From Akkermansiaceae bacterium (GTDB lineage Bacteria; Verrucomicrobiota; Verrucomicrobiia; Verrucomicrobiales; Akkermansiaceae), in assembly GCA_017798145.1 (NCBI GenBank), contig CP059069.1:3023226-3087225 (forward strand): a DNA stretch of 64,000 bases, written 5' to 3'. This document shows, piece after piece, positions 7,798-16,587 of the stretch (its first letter is position 1; the number at the start of each line of letters is the position of its first letter). Under the pieces are notes generated by a model. It was not told where the DNA came from, did not search any database, and saw only the letters and a list, made by a program, of their open reading frames with translations. The position numbers and the translations under genes were made by a program.

Positions 7798-9045
7798 TCA
7801 CCGGCCCACCAGGCCTGCGAGTTGCCGGACTGCCTCCCGGTGCGATTCCGTTTTCAGTGCCTGGTCGGATTGTTCGAGTGCGAGGGAGGAATGCCGCCTG
7901 GCTGCGGCGGTGAGCTCCCCGTGCCCGAGGCGCGCCAGCACGGCCAGGCATTTCTGGACCCGCACCCCGACTTCGAAAATCGCCGCCCCGTCGCGGCTGA
8001 TCGCGGTGAAGGCATCGTCGAGCAGATCCTCGGGATCGAGGGCGGCCACCTCCACGTTGGGATACTTCACTTCATCGGTTTCGCTGCGCAGCTTGCTCCA
8101 CGTCTCCACCAGGCGGATCTGGATGCCGAGCACGGCGATGGCCGTGCCGGGGTCGTTGACGGCGGGTGAAAGCGCCCGGCCGGCGATTTCCGAAAGGATG
8201 ATCATGCCGAAGCGCGGATCGCTCACCACGCGGCGGGCATCGCCGATGTTGAAACAATCATGGATGAGCGAAGAGGTCTCCTCGTCGGGCATTTCCCCGC
8301 CGCTGATGACGACGAGCGAATCATGCGGATCGACGAACGCACCGGGGCGCTCGAGGATGTGGATGTTGCCGCCGATTTTTTCCGCGATGCGGTCAAGCTC
8401 GGCGACGTTGATGCTCTGCACATACCCGATCTTGCTCGCCTTGATGCGCGTTCCGGATGGTGCATCGCCTTCCGCCTTTGCCGCTCCAAGGGTGCCCATC
8501 GCCTCGGGGGAGCAAAATGCCTCGCGGCAGGCTTCCTCGACTCGCTCCAGCGTGTCGCCCATGCGCCCGAGCTTCGAGACCCGGTCCACCCAGCGGACGA
8601 AGGACACAAGCACCCAGCCTACCATGAACGCATATCCGACGAAGAGCAGTGCGCGCCCGCCCTGGCCGTAGTTTGCGATGCTGATGGCGACCAGGGCGAC
8701 GATGGCGTAGATGAAGGCGGAGAGGAAACTGGTGAGGGCGTTCTGCGAGGTGCTGTCCTGCATCACGATCCGCGTCGCGCGAGGCGTCGCCGTGGAGGCC
8801 ACGCTGGCGAAGGCGCTGACCATCGCCGCGACGGAGAAGGTCGCCACCGTGAGCATGGTGGAAGCCATGATCCCGAGCAGGTTGATGAGGATGTCGCGCT
8901 TCACCTCTATCCACAATTCCCCGGGCATCCACGTCGAGCAGAGGTAGGCGATGCTGACCCAGGCCGAAGCGGCCACTCCCATGATGGACGGCTTCACCCA
9001 GAGGCTGGAGCGGAGCTCGCTGAGCAGATATTCGGCCTTGGTCAT
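7798..9045 (-). CDS. DUF2254 predicted membrane protein
   Basis: A 415-residue protein with four N-terminal hydrophobic segments (about residues 20-40, 55-90, 110-130 and 140-160) and a long cytoplasmic C-terminal part. Sequences such as STMLTVATFSVAAMVSAFASVASTATPRAT and SEIAGRALSPAVNDPGTA are hallmarks of DUF2254, a family of unknown function found widely in proteobacteria and actinobacteria. The start is the ATG giving MTKAEYLLSELRSSLW; the frame is open for 78 more codons upstream, but that part is proline-rich and antisense to the start of the hydrolase. It converges on the lipoprotein gene with only 3 bases between the stops. Confidence 0.8.
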   Translation of the reverse strand: MTKAEYLLSELRSSLWVKPSIMGVAASAWVSIAYLCSTWMPGELWIEVKRDILINLLGIMASTMLTVATFSVAAMVSAFASVASTATPRATRIVMQDSTSQNALTSFLSAFIYAIVALVAISIANYGQGGRALLFVGYAFMVGWVLVSFVRWVDRVSKLGRMGDTLERVEEACREAFCSPEAMGTLGAAKAEGDAPSGTRIKASKIGYVQSINVAELDRIAEKIGGNIHILERPGAFVDPHDSLVVISGGEMPDEETSSLIHDCFNIGDARRVVSDPRFGMIILSEIAGRALSPAVNDPGTAIAVLGIQIRLVETWSKLRSETDEVKYPNVEVAALDPEDLLDDAFTAISRDGAAIFEVGVRVQKCLAVLARLGHGELTAAARRHSSLALEQSDQALKTESHREAVRQLAGLVGR

Positions 9046-9140
9046 ATCTTCATTCCAGCGGCTTTCCGGCAAGATACAAGTCGGCTGTGGAAAGTATCCG
9101 GTTGCATGGCCGACTGGGTCTGATGGAGTGGGCGGCGGCA

Positions 9141-10187
9141 ATGAATGCGGCCAAGGAAAAATGCTCGGACTCCCTGCTACGGCGCATGCTGGTTCGGCTG
9201 GGCATCTGGCTGGCGCTTGGGCTTGGGCTGCTTTACGGGGTGGTTGTCTGGTGGTGCGCGGGCGAGATCGCTGAGCCATCGCGCAGGCCGCTCAGCCCGG
9301 CCCAGTCCGCCCTTCTCGACGGAACTGAAAAGGCCGGCTTCACCGTGACGAAATTCGTTTCCGGAAACGGGATGCCATGCCTTGTCTGCACGCCCGTCGC
9401 CACTCCGGATTTCACCCAGCGCGCCAAGACCATACGCGCACAGATCGCGCAAAAAGGCATCGCACTGAAGCCGTCCGGGGAAACCATCGGCACACTGGTG
9501 ATCCTGCACGGGCGCTCCGGGATGAAGGAAGACTACCTGCCTGTCGCCGAGCGATATTGCGCGATCGGCTTCCGTTGCATCATTCCCGATCTTCCCGGCC
9601 ATGGGGCGCACCCCGACCGCTTCGCCACCTACGGGGTCAGCGAGGGGGATATGGTTCTGGATTGCTATCGTGAGGCTGCCGAAGAACTCGGTTTCCCCAT
9701 GCAGCCCTGCGCCGTCCTCGGCCAGTCGATGGGCGGCTCCGTGGCCGTCCATGCCGCAGCGCTGCCGGATTCGCCGTTCGGCGCCATGGTTGTCGTCGCC
9801 ACCTTCGACAAGCTCGAGACGGTGATCCGCAGCCAGGCGGGGAATCTGTTAGGTTCCGTGCTCGGCGCGGCGGTAAGTGCTCCGGCGGATGTCGTTTTCG
9901 GATGGAAAACGGGTGTGCGGATTTCCGACATCAAGCCCGTGGACAAAGCGGAGAAAATCACGATCCCCACGATGGTCGTCCACGGCGATGCGGACATCTC
10001 GGTGCCAACGGCCGCCGGGCGGGAGCTCTACGCCGCATTTCCCGATGCCACGGAAAAGCAATGGCTCAGCGTGCCGGGCGCCGCCCACAACAACGTCCTG
10101 GTAACCGACTTCCCTCTCTACGCCGCGATGGGCGAATGGCTGCTCACGCACCTTCCAGCCGCCCGACCCGCATCCGCTCCGCGATGA
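9141..10187 (+). CDS. Membrane-anchored alpha/beta hydrolase
   Basis: A 348-residue serine hydrolase of the alpha/beta fold. One N-terminal helix (about residues 17-36, IWLALGLGLLYGVVVWW) anchors it to the membrane. Visible motifs are the oxyanion strand VILHGRSG, the nucleophile elbow GQSMGGS, a late acid in VVHGDADISVP and a C-terminal His in AAHNN, giving a full Ser-Asp-His triad. The substrate cannot be told from sequence. The start is uncertain: ATG at 9141 has GGAG at 9126-9129, ATG at 9123 would add six residues, and a GTG lies at 9087. The 3' end overlaps gmk on the opposite strand by 44 bases. Confidence 0.8.
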   Translation: MNAAKEKCSDSLLRRMLVRLGIWLALGLGLLYGVVVWWCAGEIAEPSRRPLSPAQSALLDGTEKAGFTVTKFVSGNGMPCLVCTPVATPDFTQRAKTIRAQIAQKGIALKPSGETIGTLVILHGRSGMKEDYLPVAERYCAIGFRCIIPDLPGHGAHPDRFATYGVSEGDMVLDCYREAAEELGFPMQPCAVLGQSMGGSVAVHAAALPDSPFGAMVVVATFDKLETVIRSQAGNLLGSVLGAAVSAPADVVFGWKTGVRISDIKPVDKAEKITIPTMVVHGDADISVPTAAGRELYAAFPDATEKQWLSVPGAAHNNVLVTDFPLYAAMGEWLLTHLPAARPASAPR

Positions 10188-10746
10188 GCAGCGCCCTGAA
10201 GCGCGCGTAGTCCTCTTCCTGCGTGCCGGAAAGCAGCCGGTAGGTGTAAAGCGGCCAGTGGCGCATCTCCTCCAGCGCGTTTTTCATGCGCAGGGCGATG
10301 ACCTCCGCCGAGTCCGTCCCCCTCCCGGAGAGGCGCGTCATGAGTTCCTGCTCGCCTGGAGGCATCACGAAAAGATCCACCGCGGCCAGGCGGATCGCAG
10401 GCTCGGCGCATGCCCGCACCAGCGCCGCCCCCTGGACATCCAGATCCATCACCACATCCTCACCCTGCGCCAGCCGCCCCGTCACCTCGGACTTGAGCGT
10501 GCCATAGAGATTCCCGTGCACCTCCGCGCTCTCGAGGAAATCCCCCGCATCGCGCCTCACCACGAATTCCTCCCGGCTCAGGAAATGGTAGTCCCGCCCG
10601 TCCACCTCTCCCGGCCTTGCGGCGCGCGTCGTGCATGAGGTCGAGTAGCTCGCCTCGCCCTCGTCGGCGAGCCGCCTGCAAAGCGTGGTTTTTCCGGAGC
10701 CGGATGGGCCGGAGACGACAAGAAGGATTCCAGTGCGGCGGGGCAT
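10144..10746 (-). CDS. gmk: Guanylate kinase
   Basis: Gmk phosphorylates GMP to GDP with ATP and is essential for guanine nucleotide supply. The 200-residue protein has the P-loop GPSGSGKTT near residue 12, the GMP-binding segment STSCTTRAARPGEVDGRDY, the FLESAEVHGNLYGT segment and VVMDLDVQGA. The length is typical (190-210). The start is the ATG giving MPRRTGILLVVSGPSG; longer in-frame starts up to 10974 add residues with no similarity. The stop lies inside the 3' end of the hydrolase gene (44-base tail-to-tail overlap). Confidence 0.95.
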   Translation of the reverse strand: MPRRTGILLVVSGPSGSGKTTLCRRLADEGEASYSTSCTTRAARPGEVDGRDYHFLSREEFVVRRDAGDFLESAEVHGNLYGTLKSEVTGRLAQGEDVVMDLDVQGAALVRACAEPAIRLAAVDLFVMPPGEQELMTRLSGRGTDSAEVIALRMKNALEEMRHWPLYTYRLLSGTQEEDYARFRALLIAERMRVGRLEGA

Positions 10747-11094
10747 GGCATGAGGCTGCATGGAAAACCCGGGATTCAAAATCCAAAATTCAGGCAAGAT
10801 TTCCCAAGGCCTCAGGTGTGGCCGGAAGGCAGCCCCGAACGGGTGCATTGCCGCAGGGCGACCCTGCGGAATTTTCAGATGGCCAGGGCGAGCATCTTGT
10901 GTGCGGGCAAACGGGCTCCCCGTGGTTGACGCGGAATGCGGTACGAGGAAGACGCCGGACGATACGGAACCCAAGAGGCGTTCACAGGCCGCATGCGCAT
11001 ATTTTCCAAGCCAGATTCAAGGTGACATCCCTGATTTCTGCGAATCGCTTGAAATGGCCGCATCATCCCATCGTTCCCTGCCTTGGCGCTTGGC
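10747..11094. other. 348-base gap between the kinase fusion gene and gmk, with one hairpin
   Basis: No convincing gene is seen in this gap between two minus-strand genes. It contains the hairpin CCGCAGGG/CGA/CCCTGCGG at 10851-10869 (perfect 8-bp stem, 3-base loop), followed on the plus strand by AATTTTC. The T-run lies on the wrong side to terminate the minus-strand operon. The stretch 10877-11040 shows no recognisable promoter or RNA gene to me. The gmk promoter should lie within this interval. Confidence 0.4.
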
Positions 11095-14000
11095 TCACCC
11101 CCACTCGCACAGCCCGTTGATGTAAGCCGCCGATCCATCCCGCAGCCAGCCGTCGAGCTGGGCGGGGTCTTTGAGCTGCTGTCCCCGCAGTCTTGGCACG
11201 ACAAGGTATCCGCAGGTGATGCCGGGGAGCACGCTCATGTCGCCCCAGATTTTCTCAAACTGGGTGACGGGAAAAACGTCCTCCTGGCCGTGGCCCCAGC
11301 GTTTTTTCACGTCTTTCAGGGTGACATACGTAGGGAGCTGGGAGGCGAGCTTGCGGATGGCCACGGTGATTTTCCCCTCGTCCTCGGCGAGGATGTCGGC
11401 GCGGGTGAGGCCGAGGCGGGTGAGAAGCTGGTCGATGTCGATCCAGCAGCTCAGGGTGTTGTAGTAGCGGAGGGCGAACTCGTCCTCCTCGTTTGGCATG
11501 GCGAGTCCTTCGACGAGGCGCACCTGGCCGTTGACGCGGGCGAGGCCGCCGCCCCTGTCCTCGAGCCGGCGGGAAATGACCTCGAAGGTGAGTGTCGCGC
11601 CGCTCTCAAGGTGAGCGCCCAACAGCGTGGGGTCGAGATCCGCCCCGAGGGTGTCGATGTTGTGCAGGAACAGCGTTTCCAGGCCGGGCCGTTCGCGCAG
11701 CAGCGACGCCAATGTGCCGTTGCGGAGCATGTTGGGAAGCTCGAAGAAGTGGCCGACCGGATGAAGGCACTGGAGCGGGAGGTTATCGGTGTAGTCGCTG
11801 CCCTCGCCTGCAGAGTTCGCCCAGCCGATGAGGGCGGTGCGCAGGGAGTCGCGGACTTTCTGCTGCTGCGCGTCGAGCATCTGCTGGGGCATTTCCTCCC
11901 AGGCGAAGCGAAGGTCGCGCTCCATCGGGACCATCCGCAGGCCGACCGATTTCCCCCTCGAAAGCAACAGCGGCCCCGGGTAGCAGTAGTCCGCGACATG
12001 GCGGAGGAAAGACTCGGTGGGGGTGTGGGTGAGGTAGCTGGTGGTGAAGATGTGCGGCACTGTCGCGCCGGATTCGGCGGAAACGCGCCGGCTCTTGGCA
12101 AGGTGGGTCTCGATGAAGGTGCGGTGTTTCCCGCCGAGCTTGGCAAAGGGGTTGAGCGCCTTGCAAACGCCCGCGCCCTGCGTCCAGCGGCTGCCCGCCC
12201 CGGCGGCGAGGCTGATGACGGCGACTCTGCCGTCCCTCAACGCGGCGCTGCCGATTTTTTTCAGGGCATCGTTTCCTCCGGAGGAGAAATCCCGCACATC
12301 GCCGGGCTGCACGTCCTCGATGACGGAGCTGTTAGGCAGGCGGTTCTGGGCGAGGCCGATGCGCCCGTTCTGGAGATCCTGGCGGATTTTCTCGTGCAGC
12401 TCGGGATCGAAGCCGTTTTCCGCGAGAAGGTTTTTCAGGGACCTGCGGGAGGATGCCCCGGCCTCGCTGCGCGGCAGGAAGGAATCGAACAGATCCTGCA
12501 CCAATCCGCCGAAAGCAGCGTCACTGCGGGAAGCGGCTGCGAGGCAATCGAGTTCCGCACGCGCACCGGATGGCAGGCTGCGCGGATCCTGGCGGAGCGT
12601 CGCGGGAAGATGGAGCTTGTAATAGCGCGGCGGGAGGAGGGCGGATTTCCCGGTGAGCGTTTCCGAAAAGGTGCCGTGCGGGTTGATCGCGAAATCATAG
12701 ACCACCGGCTCCATCGCGAAGGGCAGTGCGTCCTGCAGGCGGGCTTTCGCCTCCGACATGATGCGCTGCATCGCGACCTGTGCCCCGGCCTTCCGCTCCG
12801 GCGCGAAGATGAATCCCATCCCCCCGCCGGACATCCCGCCGAGCATCCAGAAGCCCCAGAAATCATCGCCGAACTCCGCTTCCGCCGCCGCGATGAGCTG
12901 CTCGGTGTAGAGCGTGGTCGCCCAAGGGATGATCGCCTGGATGGGGCCACGGAAATTCTCGGTGGTAATGGCCCCGAGCTTGCGGATGTCGCCCTCGCTG
13001 AGTGCGCCGATGACCTTTTCCAGGAGATCGAGCGCTTCCTGCCGCGCAACCCATTCCCCCGAGCCGCGCAGCAAGTATTTTTCCGTCACCATCTCCAGGA
13101 TGGGGCCGACGTTCTGGGCCATGCCGCCATGCACCAGCACCAGCGAGTCCTGGAGCGCGGTGCGGGCGCTTTCCGGGATCTCCTCCGTGGTGAACACCTT
13201 GTGTGTGGGCATCAGGCGGCCGCGCGAGATGCCGTGTTCCGGATCGGTTTCCCCGGCGATGGCTCCCTCGATCAGCTTGATCCCCGGCCAGACGCCGCCG
13301 GAATCCTGCCAGCCGCCGCCCGAGCCGCCGATCCACTCGCCCAGGATGGCGCGGGCCAGGACGATGCGGCGTTCGCTTTCCAGCAGCTCTCCGGTGATCG
13401 ATGCCGTCTGCCCGGTCGCCCTCATGCAGGCGCTGATGAGCGCTGCGAGGAGATTGGTGGAAACGGCGAGCCGCGATCCTTTCGGGATGTCGTTGACGCT
13501 GGAAACCAGTTCGACCCCCAGGCCCGGGCCTACGAGTTTCTCCAACAGCGCTTGCAGTGTCTGGCCGGAGCCTTCGATGCCGGGAGGCACCACGCCGCTG
13601 GCGATGACAGCCGCCTTGAGCAGGCCGAGATGGTCTTTGGCGAAATCGAACACATCACCCAAGGAGTTGATCTCGGCGGTGGCGTTGAGGTCGATGCTGG
13701 TGAGCCGGATGACCGGCTTCTCGATCACACGCAGGTAAGCCTCCACGGGCGGGCGCGGCTTCGCATCGCGGCCATGGACGCCGAGATCGACGGATACGTT
13801 GATGACTCGCGCCCCTTCCGGGAAATCCATGCCGAGGAAAAAGATGTCGGACCACGCCGAGTGCGTGAGATCCATGCGCACCGGGGTCGTTTCACGGAGG
13901 ATGGGGAAGGTTCCGTTCTCCGATGCTTGTAGTAGTTCCTTGCGGAAACGCAGCGGATGGTCGGCTGGATGGCCCATGCGGAACATCCAGCGGTTTCCAT

Positions 14001-14421
14001 CGACGGAGCGGACGCTGGAGCGCACCTGGTCGGCGAGCGTCTGGAAGGCGAGCGAGTGGTAGGCGGAGGACAGGGAGGAGCAGAGCGCATCGCCCGCGCC
14101 CTGTTCGGATTGGGCTTCGAGGAATTCCTCGATGGCCTCCTCGAAGCGGCGTTGCAGGAGATGTTGGAAACCCGCGAAAGGGATGCTGCCCGCAGGCTTT
14201 CCCGCAAGCAGTGGCGGCAGGTGGAAGCGGTGGATCGCGTAGAGGAAAAACAGCGAGCGGACACGGTGGTAGAGGTTCCCGCTGTGTTGGCGGAAAGCTT
14301 CCAGCTCCGAGCAAGCCTGCAGCAACCCTTCTGCGGAAAGCCCCCAGCAAAGGGATTCGAGCGGGGTGTCCCTCTGTTCCGCCTCATCCGAGACGATGGC
14401 ATTTACGAAAGGCGAACTCAT
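11095..14421 (-). CDS. Fusion of a GHMP sugar kinase and a UDPGP-type nucleotidyltransferase
   Basis: A 1108-residue two-domain protein. Residues about 150-600 look like the GHMP kinase half of fucokinase/GDP-fucose pyrophosphorylase (FKP): the ATP motif [12 protein letters not shown] lies near residue 315, [19 protein letters not shown] near 367, and [11 protein letters not shown] further on. Residues about 735-1108 look like the UTP-sugar-phosphate pyrophosphorylase superfamily, with a nucleotide loop LAAGAGSRW near 740, [12 protein letters not shown], and [12 protein letters not shown] near 922. Together these could phosphorylate a sugar at C1 and transfer a nucleotide to it. In FKP the order is reversed, pyrophosphorylase first. 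The start is the ATG overlapping the upstream stop (ATGA); upstream in-frame codons are read-through of that gene. Confidence 0.82.
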   Translation of the reverse strand: MSSPFVNAIVSDEAEQRDTPLESLCWGLSAEGLLQACSELEAFRQHSGNLYHRVRSLFFLYAIHRFHLPPLLAGKPAGSIPFAGFQHLLQRRFEEAIEEFLEAQSEQGAGDALCSSLSSAYHSLAFQTLADQVRSSVRSVDGNRWMFRMGHPADHPLRFRKELLQASENGTFPILRETTPVRMDLTHSAWSDIFFLGMDFPEGARVINVSVDLGVHGRDAKPRPPVEAYLRVIEKPVIRLTSIDLNATAEINSLGDVFDFAKDHLGLLKAAVIASGVVPPGIEGSGQTLQALLEKLVGPGLGVELVSSVNDIPKGSRLAVSTNLLAALISACMRATGQTASITGELLESERRIVLARAILGEWIGGSGGGWQDSGGVWPGIKLIEGAIAGETDPEHGISRGRLMPTHKVFTTEEIPESARTALQDSLVLVHGGMAQNVGPILEMVTEKYLLRGSGEWVARQEALDLLEKVIGALSEGDIRKLGAITTENFRGPIQAIIPWATTLYTEQLIAAAEAEFGDDFWGFWMLGGMSGGGMGFIFAPERKAGAQVAMQRIMSEAKARLQDALPFAMEPVVYDFAINPHGTFSETLTGKSALLPPRYYKLHLPATLRQDPRSLPSGARAELDCLAAASRSDAAFGGLVQDLFDSFLPRSEAGASSRRSLKNLLAENGFDPELHEKIRQDLQNGRIGLAQNRLPNSSVIEDVQPGDVRDFSSGGNDALKKIGSAALRDGRVAVISLAAGAGSRWTQGAGVCKALNPFAKLGGKHRTFIETHLAKSRRVSAESGATVPHIFTTSYLTHTPTESFLRHVADYCYPGPLLLSRGKSVGLRMVPMERDLRFAWEEMPQQMLDAQQQKVRDSLRTALIGWANSAGEGSDYTDNLPLQCLHPVGHFFELPNMLRNGTLASLLRERPGLETLFLHNIDTLGADLDPTLLGAHLESGATLTFEVISRRLEDRGGGLARVNGQVRLVEGLAMPNEEDEFALRYYNTLSCWIDIDQLLTRLGLTRADILAEDEGKITVAIRKLASQLPTYVTLKDVKKRWGHGQEDVFPVTQFEKIWGDMSVLPGITCGYLVVPRLRGQQLKDPAQLDGWLRDGSAAYINGLCEWG

Positions 14422-15245
14422 GCGGGGCGGCTGCTGGTTGCGAGGAGTTCTAGCAGGGAGACAAGCACGCCGTCGCGCTGCGGGCCGTCCAGGGCGAGGG
14501 CGAGCTGGGCGATGAGCATGCCGTTCTGCTCGTCGAGGTTGAAGCGCCGCCCGGCGATCTCGTAGGCGAGGCAGCGCTCCGATTTCGCGAGCTCGCGCAG
14601 CGCCGGCGAGACCCCCTTTTCCGCGCCTCCGAGGATCTCCAGGAATTTCGGGCTGAGCGCGTGCATCCCGAAGAAGCACAGGTATTGCGCGGCGCGCAGG
14701 CCGGGGATGGTCAGGTGCTGCTCGGCAAGGGTCGGGCTGGGCTTCTCGATGACGTTGCGGATTTCATAGAGTCCCGCCGACTGGGGCACTTTCACCCCGC
14801 CGACCGCACCGTAGAGCGGCAGCTTGCTCTCATGTGTCGCCTGCACGGCGGAGACGGAGCAGCCGTTTCTCTCCGCCATCGCAAGGAGCTGCGAGACGCA
14901 CGAGCTTTCCGTATGGCTGAGGTAAAGGTGATCGCTGACCATCAGCAGGAAGGGGTCGCCGCCGATGAAACCCGTGGCCTGCAAAATCGCATCCCCGTAG
15001 CCCGAGGGCTCCGACTGCTCGATGAAAACGACCTGCTCCTCATGCGGGCCGGCGGCTTTCCGGTAGGCTTCCGTATCCCCGGCGGCGACGACCACCGCCG
15101 CGGATCCGATGCCGGCGGTGAAAACCTCGTCGAGCAGTACCTGGAGGGCGGTTTGCGATGTGCCGGAGCGGCTGGTGACCGCCTGGAGCGGAAGGAGGCG
15201 CTGGTCTGGGCCGGCTGCGGTGATGACTGCCTTGCGGATTTTCAT
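14418..15245 (-). CDS. Sugar-1-phosphate nucleotidyltransferase (GalU/RmlA-like)
   Basis: A 275-residue NTP_transferase protein. It starts [21 protein letters not shown], the place where GalU and RmlA have the GGxGTR pyrophosphorylase loop; here that loop reads [10 protein letters not shown], a divergent form. Conserved later parts include [21 protein letters not shown] with the metal-binding Asp, NVIEKPSP and the C-terminal [11 protein letters not shown]. It resembles UTP-glucose-1-phosphate uridylyltransferase, but the sugar is not certain. It is the first gene of a two-gene operon, its stop overlapping the start of the kinase-pyrophosphorylase fusion, which places both in one sugar-nucleotide pathway. 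Confidence 0.82.
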   Translation of the reverse strand: MKIRKAVITAAGPDQRLLPLQAVTSRSGTSQTALQVLLDEVFTAGIGSAAVVVAAGDTEAYRKAAGPHEEQVVFIEQSEPSGYGDAILQATGFIGGDPFLLMVSDHLYLSHTESSCVSQLLAMAERNGCSVSAVQATHESKLPLYGAVGGVKVPQSAGLYEIRNVIEKPSPTLAEQHLTIPGLRAAQYLCFFGMHALSPKFLEILGGAEKGVSPALRELAKSERCLAYEIAGRRFNLDEQNGMLIAQLALALDGPQRDGVLVSLLELLATSSRPA

Positions 15246-15335
15246 GGGAGTGCGGGAAGACTCTGCCAGAAAGATCTCCGGGCGGAAGGAGGAAAAACCC
15301 TTCGCCGGAATTCGGAACACAACTACAATTTGACC

Positions 15336-15905
15336 ATGCCAGTCCTCGTCACCGCATTCGGCCCCTTCGGCGGCAGGGAGCGTAACGCTTCCATGCTCGC
15401 CCTCATGGAGCTGAGGAAAATGATGCCGGAGATCCGGACCCGCATCCTTCCTGTCGATGCCGTGCTCGCTCCCTCGCGGCTGCGGCAGGCGCTGCGCGAG
15501 ATTCGTCCGGATGCTCTCATCATGCTCGGCGAGGCGGCGGGGAGCGACGCGATCCGGCTTGAGGGGACGGCATGGAACGAAAAGGATTTCCGGATCCCCG
15601 ACATAGCTGGCCGCATGCCCACGGGTGTTCCAATCCGCCCAGGCGCGCCCGCATCCATGCCATCGACCCTGCCGCTGCGCGAAATCCACCAATGCCTGGC
15701 GGATGCCGGGCAGCCGGTCACCCATTCCCAGGATCCCGGGCGTTATCTCTGCAACCAGCTTTTTTTCAGCGCGATGGATTTCCTGAAGACAAATGCGCTC
15801 CGCATCCCGGCGGGCTTCATCCACCTGCCCCTGGAGGGCGAGCTGCCAAGCACGAAGGCGGCGGAGGCCATCGCGGAGGCCATCAGGCGGAGTGATGCGA
15901 GGTAG
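15336..15905 (+). CDS. Pyroglutamyl-peptidase I-like protein (peptidase C15)
   Basis: A 189-residue protein matching the C15 family, which removes N-terminal pyroglutamate from peptides. The start VLVTAFGPFGG is the family signature. The catalytic triad can be placed: Glu in RLEGTAWN (family ERVAIN), Cys in GRYLCNQLFF and His in GFIHLPL. The protein is about 25 residues shorter than the usual 215, with shortening at the C-terminal end. The start ATG follows TTTGACC and is divergent from the nucleotidyltransferase gene, 90 bases away. Confidence 0.85.
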   Translation: MPVLVTAFGPFGGRERNASMLALMELRKMMPEIRTRILPVDAVLAPSRLRQALREIRPDALIMLGEAAGSDAIRLEGTAWNEKDFRIPDIAGRMPTGVPIRPGAPASMPSTLPLREIHQCLADAGQPVTHSQDPGRYLCNQLFFSAMDFLKTNALRIPAGFIHLPLEGELPSTKAAEAIAEAIRRSDAR

Positions 15906-15950
15906 CCTGAAAAGGCTGGACTTATTAGCTGATATTGATATTCCATCTGC

Positions 15951-16577
15951 ATGACATTTCTGGTGCTCTTTTGCGGCGTAGCAGCCGTTTGCCTGAGTTC
16001 ATGCGATCACATCGATGCCGTCGGCGACAAGGTCAACGAGCTGAAAGATGTCCGAAAGCAGAGCAGCCAGGGTGTCGAGGGCATGGACATAAAGGCCATT
16101 GTCAGTGGGGCGCAAAATGCCGGCCCGACCGTGCAGGATATCGGCGAGGTGGATTTCCAAACCTTCATCTCCCAGCCCGGCAGGCTCAATGTGGTGGATT
16201 TCCACGCCGATTGGTGCGGCCCCTGCAAGCAGCTTGCACCGGTGCTCTCGGGTGTCATCGAGACGAACTCAACGGTCGCGCGCCTCGGCAAGCTCAATGT
16301 GGATCATGCCCGCGAGCTTTCGCGGGAGCAGGGTGTCACCAGCATCCCGGATGTCCGGTTTTATGTTGACGGGAAGCTTGTCCACAAGTTCGTCGGCGGC
16401 GAATCCAAGGAAACCCTGGAAACCCTGATCGCCACGCATTCCGCAAACATCAGCCCTGCCGGTGGAGGTGGGGATGCCATCCCCGGCCGCCCCCGTCCAC
16501 CGAACGCGAAGCACATCGAGGAAGCGATGAAGCCCATGGAAAAGGAATGGCTGCCTCCGGGTATGATCAAGAAGTGA
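15951..16577 (+). CDS. Thioredoxin-fold lipoprotein
   Basis: A 208-residue exported protein with a lipoprotein signal (MTFLVLFCGVAAVCLSSC, Cys 18). A thioredoxin domain spans roughly residues 65-165: VVDFHADWCGPCKQLAPV carries the WCGPC active site, and the cis-proline is in GVTSIPDVRFYVDGK. A low-complexity tail GGGGDAIPGRPRPP follows, then a short charged end. It probably acts as a membrane-tethered periplasmic disulphide reductase. It is convergent with the SNF2 gene, 10 bases between stops. Confidence 0.87.
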   Translation: MTFLVLFCGVAAVCLSSCDHIDAVGDKVNELKDVRKQSSQGVEGMDIKAIVSGAQNAGPTVQDIGEVDFQTFISQPGRLNVVDFHADWCGPCKQLAPVLSGVIETNSTVARLGKLNVDHARELSREQGVTSIPDVRFYVDGKLVHKFVGGESKETLETLIATHSANISPAGGGGDAIPGRPRPPNAKHIEEAMKPMEKEWLPPGMIKK

Positions 16578-16587
16578 TGCGGGCTGG

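Noticed and set aside
10851-10869. Hairpin as terminator of the sugar-nucleotide operon
   Set aside because: The T-rich side (AATTTTC) lies on the plus strand, while the operon runs on the minus strand; it cannot be its intrinsic terminator.
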